Positions 28,516 to 38,727 of a stretch of 64,000 nucleotides of DNA are shown here, in pieces. The DNA is taken from the NCBI GenBank assembly GCA_947044365.1, contig OX345642.1, positions 4,463,598 through 4,527,597 of the forward strand. The letters are read 5' to 3'. The notes under the pieces were generated by a model, which was not told where the DNA came from, ran no database searches, and saw nothing but the letters and a program-made list of their open reading frames with translations. Numbering within the stretch: position 1 is the first letter of the stretch; every line of letters begins with the position of its first letter. The translations under genes were made by a program, and so were the position numbers. The DNA is from Petrosia ficiformis (taxonomy: Eukaryota > Porifera > Demospongiae > Haplosclerida > Petrosiidae).

Positions 28516-28546
<31 letters not shown>

Positions 28547-31418
28547 TACAACTTACACTCCAGTCCTAGCAAGAGTACATAATTCCTAGTGTATATAAGA
28601 AGCACAGTGGTTGAAATCCTTTTTAAAAAAGTTTTGTGCAAATTTGTGGTTTCAATCACATGCATGAAATGAATAGGTGGAGCTAGAAATTGACAGTCAT
28701 GGCAAGGAGCTTAGAGCCAGCTCGATGTTGTAGCAGCCACTACTTCAACTGTACTTGATTTCAAGCTGTGATTCGACAGTGGTAGCCTTCAAACAAGATG
28801 AGTTATGTTTACATGTACTTGTTTGCTACCAGAAGTCTTCTGAAATAGTGAAATGGCAATTTATAAAAATTGTCATAACATTATAACTGAAAAGTTTTAG
28901 AAAAAGGTCTTCTTTTATTTTCATCCTTATGTAATTTCACGTCTTTGGGTAGCTCAATTGAAGTCCCAATGTCTCATGACTACATGTATACATAATTATA
29001 ACATTATTATTGAAAACCATTTCTTTTCCCCACAATTCCACTGTTTCTTCTTTCCCTTTATGTTTTGTGGCCACTGTTTATTAAATGTGTTTGTACATGT
29101 TCCACAATAATTGTGTATTTGTTCATTGAATTGGTATCTTTATAATTGTTAAAATATTCACATTGATAGTCATGTACTGTTTACTATTGCTTTTCTAACC
29201 TTTCACAGGGTAGAAATTATGGAAAATATTGTTGAAAATATTGAAGAACTTTGGACTCCACTACTAGCTGCTCAGAAAACACTTGTACATAATGACTGTA
29301 ACCCTCGTAACCTTTGTCTTCATTTGCCTATATCTACCAGCATCCAGAAGAAATCTTCATCTGTTCCCTTTTCTGATTCACGTATTTTATGTATTTACGA
29401 CTGGGAGCTAAGTAGAGTGGATGTACCACAGCATGATGTTGTTGAGTTTCTTGCATTTGTGCTACCTCCATCAACTAGTATTGATCACAGACTGAGTCTA
29501 ATAGAGTTTTATAGGAAACATTTGGAATATTACAGTGGAATTTCATTTCCAAAAGACAGGTAAAATGAGTGATACATGTACATGTGTAGTATTATTATAC
29601 CTTAAGCAATTTGTTTTGCATTTTTTGAGCTGGAGCGACAGTGAATGTTTAAAAATTCAAATCCAATATCAACGCTGAAAAAACTTAAGTGATGCCATAA
29701 ATATTATAGTACTATTCCTATCACTAATTCCAACAATATGAGTAACCATCACATGGAGATGTAACACATGTGCATAATCAGTGTGTGTGTGACAATGAAT
29801 GGTGTGAGATGTGCTCTCCATGCATAATGATTCTTGTGGTTTAATCAATCCTGTTTTGATTGTGTGTGATGCAGGAGTAATATAAAACAGGACACAAATT
29901 TAAATAAAAACCTGTTTCTCCTACATACAGACTACAGTATGTATTAGTAAAATTCCAGGATAAGTTTGTTTGCCATACTATATACCAGGTTATTTTTATT
30001 TGTATTTAGGTTTTAGAACAAATTTTGGCTAGTGTTTTGTTTCATATTGTCATCTTCATAATTATGCATTTGTAATTTTCCCATGGTGCGGAAGAATTTT
30101 AACTTGTAAAAGAAACTTTCAAACATTTATACCTTGCTATCTATGAATTTCTTAGAAGGTCTTCTGTCTTACTAAGTAGCTAAAAGTCACTGCTATTTAA
30201 AAAGTTCAGAAGTTATACAGGCGAGTAGAAGTTGGCCATAGTCTGACATTGCCACTCCTTCGCATAGAGCCAGTAATGCCAGACGAATAGTCTAAACTGT
30301 AGTAAACTGCTATTGACATAAACAGGTTATTAGATAATGTTGTTATCAATAATTCTTGAGTGATGGATAGAGCAGAGTACTCTGTTATCCACAGAGACTA
30401 GCTGTAATATGATCCTCTGCTACTGATTGTACAACAGAGTACAGACTCAAGTTCTGACAAAAGTGGTGACTAGTCTCACGAGCCAGACTCTCTGTTCCTT
30501 GAAAGAAAATTTGTTATTAAGCAAATTATTATTGGGTGTAGTAAATGAGTCTGGTGAAATGCTTACGTACAGCGATTTTCACTTCACTTGGATCAGTTCC
30601 GTCCCATAACCACACCTCTCTGTTAACATATTTACAGCATGCACGTACATATATAATTGTCTTGCAGAGGGTGTGGTTTACGGATGGAACGAACTGATCT
30701 AAGTGAAGTGAAAATCGCAGTAAGTTGTGCACCAAAACGTATCTATTACTATTCATGATATTCATAACTCGTGGTCACAGGTCTATAGGCTTCATTGACC
30801 ATGAGGGAAATAATTGCTTTTTCCCTTGCAGGCTTCGTTGACCGCGGAGTTATGAATATCATGAATAGTAATAGTATATGTTTTGGTGCACAACTTACCG
30901 ATGACTTGTAAGCATTTCTCTTTCTGTCTCATATCCCCGCCCACTATAGCCACACCTAATAATAATTTGCTTAATCACAACTTTGTTTTCAAGGAACAGA
31001 GTCTGGCTCGCGAGATTATAGATACATAGCCACTCCCCCAATATGTTTTTTGTTCCGCCACCTATGCTAACTACATGTAAAAGTGCCATTTTCCATTTTA
31101 TTTAGTTATAGTTATTACAGTAGACTTGTAATTTAGTTATAGTTTAGTTATACAATGTAGTTATAATTAACCGAATCAACACTACTTATGCATCTCTTTG
31201 TTTCTTTTTTCATAATATCAAATTTCAGATTCTTGGCTGTTTACAATGTAGCTTCTCTTGATTTTGCTGTTAATCGGCTCCTCATGTACACAATGGCTCA
31301 TACGTACAAAGACTACCATTTTCTTCCTCGAGTGGTGAAATCTCATTTTAGTTACATTATTCATGAGATTGAAGCTGGGAATATCAATTTGGACAATCAT
31401 ATGAGGTCTAAACTGTAG
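10349..31418 (+). CDS. Class I HMG-CoA reductase fused to an APH-like kinase, 853 aa, 13 exons
   Basis: Exons: 10349-10499, 12617-12694, 13549-14123, 14532-14745, 17737-17900, 20158-20376, 21596-21695, 23890-24031, 25128-25227, 25688-25786, 26751-26929, 29209-29559, 31229-31418. All junctions are GT-AG and every phase matches; the total is 2562 nt, 853 codons plus TAG. Residues ~20-467 form an HMG-CoA reductase catalytic domain. Residues ~468-853 form an aminoglycoside/choline-phosphotransferase-like kinase. There is no N-terminal membrane region, unlike the usual animal HMGR, so the protein should be cytosolic. HMGR makes mevalonate from HMG-CoA with two NADPH; the kinase substrate is unknown. 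The start could also be the ATG at 10355, or lie in an unseen upstream exon, but the adjacent divergent gene makes that less likely. Introns carry many mobile elements. A prokaryotic origin of the fusion with later intron gain is possible (inference). Confidence 0.88.
10538..11444. mobile_element. Foldback element in intron 1 of the HMGR-kinase gene
   Basis: Outer inverted ends read GTTGTTTTAGT...TATAAC (10540 onward and the complement ending near 11441), with AACCTCTTTTA shared inside both. An inner inverted pair lies at about 10681-10728 and 11271-11325 (GGGCGGATGC...CAATCAGTTTC and its complement). The left end lies 38 bp from the exon 1 donor. The left 120 bp are also found, inverted, at 31090-31184 in intron 12. 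A GC-rich ACCCACCGCCCCCTCCACC stretch lies at 11090. Confidence 0.7.
13097..13345 (-). repeat. Dispersed intronic repeat, copy 1
   Basis: Contains AACAAGGTTGGGAGG, ACCACTTCCATATAACCC and (complement) GAGTATGGTAGTACTCTC. The same blocks recur rearranged at 15577-15945, and a short piece is at 27755-27830. All three copies are in introns of the HMGR-kinase gene, which suggests a non-autonomous element family. Confidence 0.55.
14165..14212. repeat. Short hairpin downstream of exon 3 donor
   Basis: ATCACCATATATCTT and its complement AAGATATATGGTGAT flank CTTCTTTAAAAAGAAG, giving a nearly perfect stem of about 23 bp with a minimal loop. It lies 41 bp inside intron 3 of the HMGR-kinase gene. It could be the relic of a small palindromic element or could affect splicing; nothing decides this. 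Confidence 0.6.
15577..15945. repeat. Dispersed intronic repeat, copy 2, internally inverted
   Basis: Carries TATGTGAACAAGGTTGGGAGG and ACCACTTTCATATAACCCTACATAAGTAC, then the inverted form GTACTTATGTAGGGTTAT. This makes a large imperfect palindrome. Shares blocks with 13097-13345 and 27755-27830. Confidence 0.55.
16278..16469 (+). CDS. Hypothetical 63-aa ORF inside intron 4 of the HMGR-kinase gene
   Basis: Open frame starting MAQRTKRCSS, charged and rich in Arg/Glu/Asp, ending RQRNRDFLQ. Codon use looks more gene-like than the surrounding intron, and a good donor-like GTAAGT lies at codon 14. I recognise no family. It could be a fragment of a mobile-element gene. Low confidence that it is translated. 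Confidence 0.2.
   Translation: MAQRTKRCSSRPQVSPKVVGNGEIEALLVARFDAEDLADERSTSVAQYKTARNKRQRNRDFLQ
18367..18593. mobile_element. hAT-like MITE, copy 2
   Basis: Termini CACAGTTTTTGATA and TATCAAAAACACTG, 227 bp, in intron 5 of the HMGR-kinase gene. Flanking octamers ATATATAG and ATATATAA agree at 7 of 8 positions, consistent with an 8-bp target duplication. Same family as 7139-7356 and 23391-23614. Confidence 0.75.
20955..21152. mobile_element. Palindromic MITE with TACCGTAA-type ends, copy 1
   Basis: Inverted ends read GGGAATATTTCGT...ACGAAATTTTCCCGAATTACGGTA. The interior has ATTTTTCGTATG, TTATTTACGAATA and AATTTCGTACGCATA, many of which pair with each other. A second copy, at 53838-54048, has the complete TACCGTAAATCGGGAA left end. 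Likely a TA-inserting non-autonomous element. Confidence 0.75.
21973..22046 (-). tRNA. tRNA-like gene, copy 1 (anticodon reads GGA by position; doubtful identity)
   Basis: The 74-nt minus-strand sequence folds as a cloverleaf. The acceptor is GCCTTGG with CTGAGGC (two wobble pairs), the D stem is GCTC/GAGC, the anticodon stem is TCTGT/GCAGA with loop CCGGAGT, and the T stem is GTGGG/CCCAC with loop TTCGAAT. A and B boxes are good and a T-run follows (Pol III stop). By position the anticodon is GGA (Ser), but there is no long variable arm and base 33 is C instead of U, so a normal serine tRNA is unlikely. It may be a tRNA-derived repeat or pseudogene. Confidence 0.6.
22263..22336 (-). tRNA. 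tRNA-like gene, copy 2
   Basis: Identical to the copy at 21973-22046, including the C33 and GGA loop, the B box GGTTCGAATCC and the downstream T-run. It arose by the 290-bp tandem duplication. Confidence 0.6.
22880..22970 (-). repeat. Degenerate tRNA-derived SINE head
   Basis: On the minus strand GGTGGTTCAGATGATAAGA resembles an A box and GAGTTTGATCCTGAG a B box, which is duplicated at 22891-22914. No acceptor pairing remains. It lies in intron 7 of the HMGR-kinase gene. Confidence 0.45.
23391..23614 (-). mobile_element. hAT-like MITE, copy 3
   Basis: Starts CAGTGTTTTTGATAA and ends TTATCAAAAACTCTG, inverted relative to the other two copies. The flanks ATGTACAC and CTGTACAC agree at 7 of 8 positions, supporting an 8-bp target duplication of hAT type. 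Confidence 0.75.
27084..27457. mobile_element. MITE-like element with ~34-bp terminal inverted repeats
   Basis: AGGCCACATAAACAAAATTC and TTGTTTCTCATCC at the left end match the complement of GGATGAGAAACAATAAATTTAG and TTTATGTGGCCT at the right end. The roughly 370-bp unit lies in intron 11 of the HMGR-kinase gene. Confidence 0.7.
30474..31184. mobile_element. Multi-arm foldback element in intron 12 of the HMGR-kinase gene
   Basis: Three inverted pairs are seen. The outer pair is at about 30474-30540 and 30950-31020 (GAGCCAGACTCTCTGTTCC and its near complement). The second is at 30570-30606 and 30678-30716 (GATTTTCACTTCACTT...). The third is at 30724-30772 and 30846-30897 (GTGCACCAAAACGTAT, ACTATTCATGATATTCATAA). 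The right end 31090-31184 matches, inverted, the left end of the intron 1 element at 10538. It ends 45 bp before exon 13. Confidence 0.75.
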
Positions 31419-32101
31419 AAACTCTTTATTACAATCTTTTTTTTAATTCACTGTTATATAGTAATAATTTTTTATAGGTTGTTGTGAGTTATTGGTAATC
31501 ATTACTGTGGAAGTTAAAATCAAACATGAGGGCCCATAGCAAGCTGAAAATAAGTAGTCAGGTTTACAAAGTGAGCGACCAACATTTTGGATACGCTATT
31601 CTATTTATGATGTGATGTACTTGACAAACATGTAATCAAATTCCTACAAGCAACAATCTCTGTTTTTTTTTTTTACAACACCCTTAAAAACTAGGAACAG
31701 ATCTTTGCTGTGTTATTGTGTAATATACTAGCATATGAGATTACGTTGATCAGTTCTAGCATAGATTGTATAGACTACTGTAGTCTAACTCAATTGAAGC
31801 TATCACCAGATTCTCACATAGCCAGCCCCTCCTACTCTACAACTACAAGCAGAGTGGGAAGGCTGGCTAGCAAGTTCCTTCTAGCTGTACCCAAAGCATT
31901 GTTATTCCTTATTAATAGTAATAAAAAAAAGATGATTACAGCTATCATTGCATTCCATAAAAAAATTCTGAACTCCTATCTAGTGCTATAAATAACTTTC
32001 TGCACTTGCATAGCAATTTTAATTGTCTCATGATAGCCACACCTACTCCAGAAATTGCCTAACTACTCCTCCACACTAGTAACATACCATTCTTCTCGTC
32101 G
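31419..32101. other. Intergenic, HMGR-kinase 3' end to ankyrin gene start
   Basis: Contains the 3' flank of the HMGR-kinase gene and the short promoter region of the next gene. Only poly-T tracts and a CCAGCCCCTCC(T)ACTCTAC block stand out; that block also occurs at 4000-4020. No coding signal is seen. Confidence 0.5.
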
Positions 32102-35100
32102 ATGATGGAGACGAATTGTTTTAATGCTTTTGTTGATGGTAGAAGTGAAGAAGGTCTCCTTCTATTAAAAGATATAAAAGACCCAACGAAATTAAAGGAC
32201 AGATATGGCAATACTCCATTACACTTTGCTGCTGAACACGGATGGTGTGACGTAGTTGAACTCTTAGTTAATGAATATAAGTTTGATGTCAATAGTAGGA
32301 ATGTTACTAATGAGACTCCAGTACATTGGGCTAGTTTAGCAGGACGTTTAGATGTAGTAAAATATTTTTGTAACACTGGTAAATGTGATTTGTCTGTTAA
32401 GTCTGATTTTGGTCATACTCCGTTGGATGCAGCTCGTTATAATAAACATCAGGAGATAGTTGAATTCATAAATGAAGTATTGATCATAAATTGTAAGTGA
32501 ATTTACATAGATCTTGTATTTGTAAAGAAGCAACATGCCTTTATTTCAGAGATTTATAATGTGTGTGTGTGTGTGTGTTAAATAAATTGTTTGTGTTATA
32601 TACCGCACAGTAGAATTAATAATCATTATTATTACTACTATAATTAATTTCTTCATTGAATTTTGTTTGTGTGTGTGTGTTTAGGGCTTGGATGATTATT
32701 CAATCAATATTCAAACTTCAGATTATTGATTGTATGTCTGATATTAATTATTCCTAAAACATTTTAAGCATGAGACAGCAAGTAATATATGATATAATGG
32801 AAGTGACAGGATGCCTTTTGATCATCAAATGGGAGTTTCCTGCATTAAATGACTTAATTGGCCTAGCCCATTGATTTTGATCAATTACCACTCGATTTGA
32901 AGTTAGTGATGGTTGATTACAGAATCTTAGCTGATTCCCAGCCCTGATTATTATGTGTGTTCATTCTGACAAAGCCATACCCTCAATAAATATGTTGTTA
33001 TCTGTTGTTCTGACAGTTTGTATTATATGTGTATATACAACATAGAACACAGTAGTATTTCTGATACAATAATTGATTTATTAGTGTGTATGGACTAGTC
33101 AGGCAGAGCCTGACCCTAGGCTATGCTAGGCATATTCTGGATTTGTTTCAACTTCTATGGCTTTGGGTGTTATACACATCATTATAACTCGGTTTAAAAA
33201 TATGCTTGTCTGATATTTCATTAATGCTACCAAGGTGTAACCACAACTTTTCTTAATCCATCTACTACAGTGCAATGATTTTCCATATTCAGTTGGTAAT
33301 ACACTAAACACATATTCACCACTAATAAAACTAGCCACATGTTCCTTTGCTCTCGTTTTTTTTGTGGGGTTGAGACGAAGTCTGGTTTATCGACCAAACA
33401 TTTTTGTCATAGCCATTGAGGTGTTAGTATGCAGAATGCAGAGTGAATCTCATTAAGATTCTATGAATATCATTAAAAGAGAGACAGATAGTGAGTGGGG
33501 GAGTAGTTTGTGAAGTAACATTCATGCAATACCACAAAGAAATAATCTTATTTTCGATTTTTCTGTTGGCCCCCAACTGAATATGGAAAGTTTATATGTT
33601 ATTCCTTGCTCCTGAGAGTGTTCGTAGATATTTTGCTTGGAAAAATTAATATTTTACCATTTCCCTCATGATGGATCAAAAGGAGAAATTCTCTAGTATC
33701 GGGAGTAGTTTAGAGTATATATTAAGAGTTTTAGGCCACTATTTTTCTGGATACTGTTAAAGATGTCATGGAAGGCACAAGCTTAGTTCGTATGCATTAG
33801 CCCTGTGTCTCTAGTAAACATTCCACAATAGAGAGACATCCTCTTGCTGAGGGGTGTGGCTTATCTACATACATTGATATTAAATGAATTGCATTTATAC
33901 ATACATACTATTAACCCTTTCAGTGTATGGTTACTATGGTTACTATGGTACTTGTGTTTGATGTGGTTAGGTACATTTTTGCATTTATATCCTGTTGCTA
34001 GGTAGTATTATTGTGGTGCCACCATGTCCTCTGAACCATGCAATATCTGTACTATATCGTGTCTCAAGGCAATATTTTTTTGTAATAAAAAATATGACAA
34101 AATTATAATAAATTTATAACAGGAGCTCATGAGCTTGACCACAAAGTGTAAGAGTAGGAGTGGTAAACAACCATGCATTTAATTAAATTGGTCAAACTAT
34201 CTGTCTGACCGTCTGTTACTATTTTTAGAACCCATATGTATACGCCTTCGTTAAACATGGCGTCTACATCTCAACGATCTCCAAAGTTAGTTATAAAACG
34301 AACACGTCTGGAGGCATAAATGAAGTCACCTACTATCAAGAAAGTAAGAGCATGATTTGAGGAAGCTGAGAAATAACTATTCAAGAGTGTTTGACATCAT
34401 TGCCTTCTGTCATTGAAGTGATTGCAGTGAAGGCTTCCTACTACTTTGTCAATGGCCTCACTAGGAACATCTTCACAGTCTACATGAGCCAGAATAACAC
34501 TCAATTCTATTCTCTGTTATACAGGAAACTTAGTCAATGTAGTATATAGTAGCTTTTCATTTTCTAGAAGCCATATTTAACAAAAGCGTATACACGTGGG
34601 TTCTACAAATAGTAACAGACAGTCAGACAAATAGTTTGACCAATATAATTAAATGTGTTGTTGTTTACCGCTCCCACTCTTACACCTTCTCACTATGGGC
34701 TCCTGATGTAGTATATTACGATTATATCTAACATGATTGGTGTACATCCCAGATATACCACCTGCCTTGTATTCAGAGGTTTATGTAGAATTGTAGATAT
34801 ACCCCTCTGGTTATATTCACACAAACCTCCTCCACAGTAGGTAGTATATCTGGTTTATAAACATCTAAAGAGTCTTAACCATGGTTTATATTTTACTGTT
34901 TTACTTATGACATCGTTAATTTATTTATCATATCTACTACTCATGTACATATGATTTTATACACATGTGATATAATATACTATAATCATTGATTTATAGT
35001 GGCAATGAAAGAAGGAGGTGGGAAAATGAAACCATGTAATGCCATATTACATGGACCACCGGGGGTCGGTAAATCTAGTTTGAAGAGAGTCATTCTAGGA

Positions 35101-38100
35101 CAGTCGCCCCTTCCGGAGGACCAACAGAATGCTACACATATTATTGAAAAAGCTGCCCGTGCAGTAAGCACAGATCGTTTTGCAACTAATGGAAGAAAAA
35201 TATTAGCAGAAGTTGATAATACTGACATATTAAAGATGTTAGCAAAGAAAGCCAAAAGCCTTCGTCTCAACAGCCACAAACCCCAGCAACATGACTCTAC
35301 TCATCATCATACACCTGTGAGTGTTACATTATTTATTAATGTTTTTGAGTATGTCTGTATACATAATTATGTTTTTATAGTATACTGTATGTGTTTTTGT
35401 GTACATTTGTATGTTGTACATTTGTGTGTATATCAGCCCAAAGCGCGTTTAGCGCGTTGTTAGCGCGCTTTAAAAAACTAGACGAAGTGGGTGTGGTGAC
35501 AACACGCCTTCAATTAATTAATTTTTGCTCCGTGTAAGCGTGCGTTTTCACTGACTACTGTACTTTCAAACACTCACTTTGGTTCTTTCCTGCAACTAAA
35601 GAAGAATGTTTTTGATATTCTTAGTAGATCTTCTGTCTAACTAAGTGAGTTAAAAGTCTGTACTGTTTAAATTTTGAAATTTATCGCTTACAGTTTCTTA
35701 AGTAATTAACTAATTTTAATAATAATTCCAACCACACCTACCTTGGATGTAAATTAATAAATTATACTGATTGCGAGGTGTGGCTCAGCATCTCATTAAA
35801 ATCAAAACCTTCTTGGCAACCGAATACAGGCAATTTGCAACTTTCTCAACTACTGGAGCAATCTAACAGTCAACTCAACCTTGCTTACCAATTACTGCAA
35901 GCACAGCATCTACTCAAGTCTGCAAGCGAATGCTATTTGTCACTTATTCTCCCAACATCGCTTTCTCTCTCGCTAGAACCAGCTAGAAACCAAGTCTATA
36001 CATCACACAATACATAACATCCCGTTCTACTCTCCTTTCACTTTTTTTTTTTTTTTTAAGTACTCTAAGCTAACTTCAAAGTAACATCAAAGGGCGGACA
36101 CTTCAATCAAAGCACTGATAGACCACATCAAACAAAGCGTGGGCGTTTTAAACAATAGAATGCCGACATGCCGCCACCACATTGGTATACTCTCGTAATC
36201 TACAGTAATTTGGGGTGTGGTACATCCAAGACCCAGGCATTGCAGTGAAATTTAGTGATCTAATAAGTAGGTGTGGTACTTCCTCTCTGACAGGATTGTG
36301 TAAAATTAAAACATTAAAAAACTGAAAGTGTTATACAGCTGTGTAAAAATGTGGGCGTTGCCCTTCAAACGTTTGCCTTACTGGCTTCCCAAAGCATAAA
36401 GTACATCAATGGCTTTCTTAAGAATTCTTTTTTCCAGCAAGCTAAGTTAAAATGTTGAGTTTTATTTTTAAAAAAAGTTATGGAGCTGAAAGGAGTTCGA
36501 TATTAAACTGATAGTCAACTCAGTCACAGATTTAGATTGCAAAAAAGCTAAGTACATTAGATTTAGTGGGCTCTTAGAGAAGGAGGTAATGCAATGTACG
36601 AAGTAAACTTTAGTAAAGTGTAGTAAATGGTGTGGTTATGTAATTAATTAGGGGTGTGGGTTTAAGCGCGCTTGGACTTTTTTCTAAGGAAAACACTGGT
36701 GTATATGTATATTTCCATTACAGGAATCGCAACATCCTGTTGAATCTGTGAGCAATTCTCCTCTGAATACTAGTAATTCAATAACATTGGAATCTATCAG
36801 AGAGCAGTTGGCTGACCAAGTGGAACCATCATCTGTGATATTTGATGTCGATTGGATGCATTTGACTGATTCTGGAGGTCAGCCACAGTTTCTAGACGTA
36901 CTTCCTCTTCTGTATCGTAGCAAATCTCTTCACATAGTAGTGACACGACTCGATGAAGGGCTTGATGATAAGCCAAAAATCCGTTTCTACCACAAAGGAG
37001 AAGATGTATATACACTTCCAGATCGGTTGACACTTACTAACCGAGAATTTATAGAAAGGGCTTGTCAAATTGCAGAAGCACAGGCAATTCCTGGAAAGTT
37101 TATGTCTAGTGTCATGGTGGTTGGCACACACAAAGATTACTTAGATAAACTAGGAATTGTTGGTGAAGTAAAGCTTAAAGAGATCAACAGAGAGTTGAGA
37201 AAGGTTCATCAAAAATACAATCGTGTCCTCATTTGTAAGTCCAAACATGAGGTAATCTTTGCTGTTAATGCTATGGCTCCAGTTGGAGAGGAACGCCAAC
37301 ATTACACTGAAGAGCTTCAAGATTGCATTCTGAAGGAAGCACAGAAAACGGGAGAGGCGATTGATGTACCTTTGAAATGGCTTGCATTCCACCTTGATTT
37401 AGACAAAACAGGGGGTATTGTTCGAAAATCAGAATGTTATAAGACCGGTGAAATACTAGGAATGGGAAGGAGTGATGTCGAAAAAGCTCTGAAATATTTC
37501 AACAAAGTTGGAGTACTTTTTCACAACCCAGATGATGTTCCTGACCTGGTATTCACTGAAATGGATCCACTCATTAGTAGAGTATCCAGGTTAATCACAG
37601 CCTCATTTATTACACCAGTAAGGTGTGTCACAGCACCTTATGACAGATTGAGAGAGAAAGGATTGTTTAACAAATCATTTTTGCCCACCATATTTGAGGA
37701 TCTTTACAAGAGCAGAGAAGAATTCGCTGACGATGATTTCCTGAACGTACTGGAGTCTCTCAAGATTGGTGTTCACATTGGAGATAACGACTACTTTCTT
37801 CCAAGTGTATTGCCGTTTGAACCTCCTATTGATGATCCCCCATTTCCAATGAGCTGTGTTCCTCTTGTGTTCACATGGGATGAACAGATTCTACCTCATG
37901 GTTTCTTTCTCACGTTTGTTGTCGAGTTGTTGCATCAAAAAGGAGTTAGAGACAATATTCACTTTGAGTTAAAAAAAGATGTCCTCCAGTGTCGTTATAT
38001 GATACAAGTAACAGTATCAAAGAATAAAATACCAGGTTTTCTGAAACTTATAGACAGAAAGAGATGGATAGAAATCTGTTATTTCTGCAGTCGAATGGGT

Positions 38101-38727
38101 ACGAAGTACTGCCCACAGTTACTAGAAATTACCAGTGATGCAGTTGAAAGGGTAGTAAAGAGGTTTGAACACACAGGTATGAAGTCTCATCAAATTGGTT
38201 TTCGTTGTGTTCTTTGTGATACCGACGATCACTATTGTCTTCTGTCACATGATTACAGTATGGTATCATGTTCAAAACATGATGCACCAGTAACACCTGA
38301 GATGTCATGTTGGATAGGGAAATTTGATTGTAAAACACCTTTAACAGGTAATGAGTCACTTCTCTTATTGTGATCATTACCCCTGTGTACATCAATATTC
38401 ACTATAGGTGATGATCTTGTATCAGTATTAAGAGCTACTGTTGAAGTTGCTGACTGGTATTTCCTGGGTCTTGAACTAGATATACCTTATTATCTGCTGA
38501 ACGAAATTAAATGTGGTGGTTATGATGAGACTGATTGTAAAAAAAAGATGATATTAAGATGGTTAAATGCAGGACAAGCATCTTGGTCCTCTCTTGCTAA
38601 AGCTCTAAAGAGTCCCTTAATTAACAAGAAGAGAGTTGCGGAACAGATTATCAGAGATCATTCGTAAGTATTATATCAGAACATGTAAACTTATTGAAAT
38701 TGTTATTTTCATCTCTTAAACAGGTAG
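32102..38727 (+). CDS. Ankyrin / Roc-COR-like GTPase / Death domain protein, 863 aa
   Basis: Exons: 32102-32492, 35000-35316, 36724-38347, 38408-38663, 38724-38727. Phases 1, 0, 1, 2 match and the last exon completes a Ser codon and TAG, giving 864 codons. Exon 1: about three ankyrin repeats (GNTPLHFAAEHG, NETPVHWASLAG, GHTPLDAARYN). Exon 2: P-loop GPPGVGKSS and a His-rich end. Exon 3: DSGGQPQF (switch II/DxxG-like), THKD (guanine-specificity NKxD variant), a COR-like region (VPLKWLAFHLDL, KALKYFNKVGVLFHNPD), and a Cys/His-rich part. Exon 4: a Death domain with WYFLGLELDIP and SWSSLAKAL. This is DAPK/ROCO-like architecture without a kinase. Such proteins may act as GTP-dependent scaffolds in death or innate signalling (inference from domains). 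The P-loop and switch are split by a 1.4-kb intron. Confidence 0.87.
34126..34712. mobile_element. Foldback element with ~135-bp inverted arms in intron 1 of the ankyrin/Death gene
   Basis: The left arm (about 34126-34262) and right arm (about 34567-34712) are inverted copies: GAGCTCATGAGCTTGACC..., GTAAACAACCATGCATTTAA, TTGGTCAAACTAT, GTCTGTTACTATTTTTAGAA and GTATACGC all recur in complement. The ~300-bp centre has no coding sense that I can recognise. Confidence 0.75.
35440..36690. other. Intron 2 of the ankyrin/Death gene with a possible element
   Basis: CCAAAGCGCG at 35440 and CGCGCTTGG near 36667 are complementary and could bound an insertion of about 1.2 kb. A poly-T run lies at about 36042-36058 and GTGTGGT-type motifs recur. 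No gene was seen; the 79-aa Ser/Gln/Leu-rich ORF at 35778 looks spurious. Confidence 0.35.

Larger units (their letters stand above)
21596..31418 (+). other. APH-like kinase half of the fusion (exons 7-13)
   Basis: Exon 8 holds a likely ATP-binding lysine (Lys507 in ICVMKVVIK). Exon 10 gives a hinge-like IHVIVMDFID. Exon 11 has LRDLAQIHASF, the helix typical of the APH fold. Exon 12 has the Brenner catalytic motif HNDCNPRN (His701, Asp703, Asn708), and after an insert the metal-binding aspartate in IYDWE (Asp738), followed by HDVVEFLAFVLP. The order and spacing fit the phosphotransferase family that contains aminoglycoside, choline and homoserine kinases. Key residues are intact. The substrate cannot be told from sequence; phosphorylation of a mevalonate-related or isoprenoid alcohol would be an appealing guess because of the fusion, but nothing here proves it. 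Confidence 0.85.
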
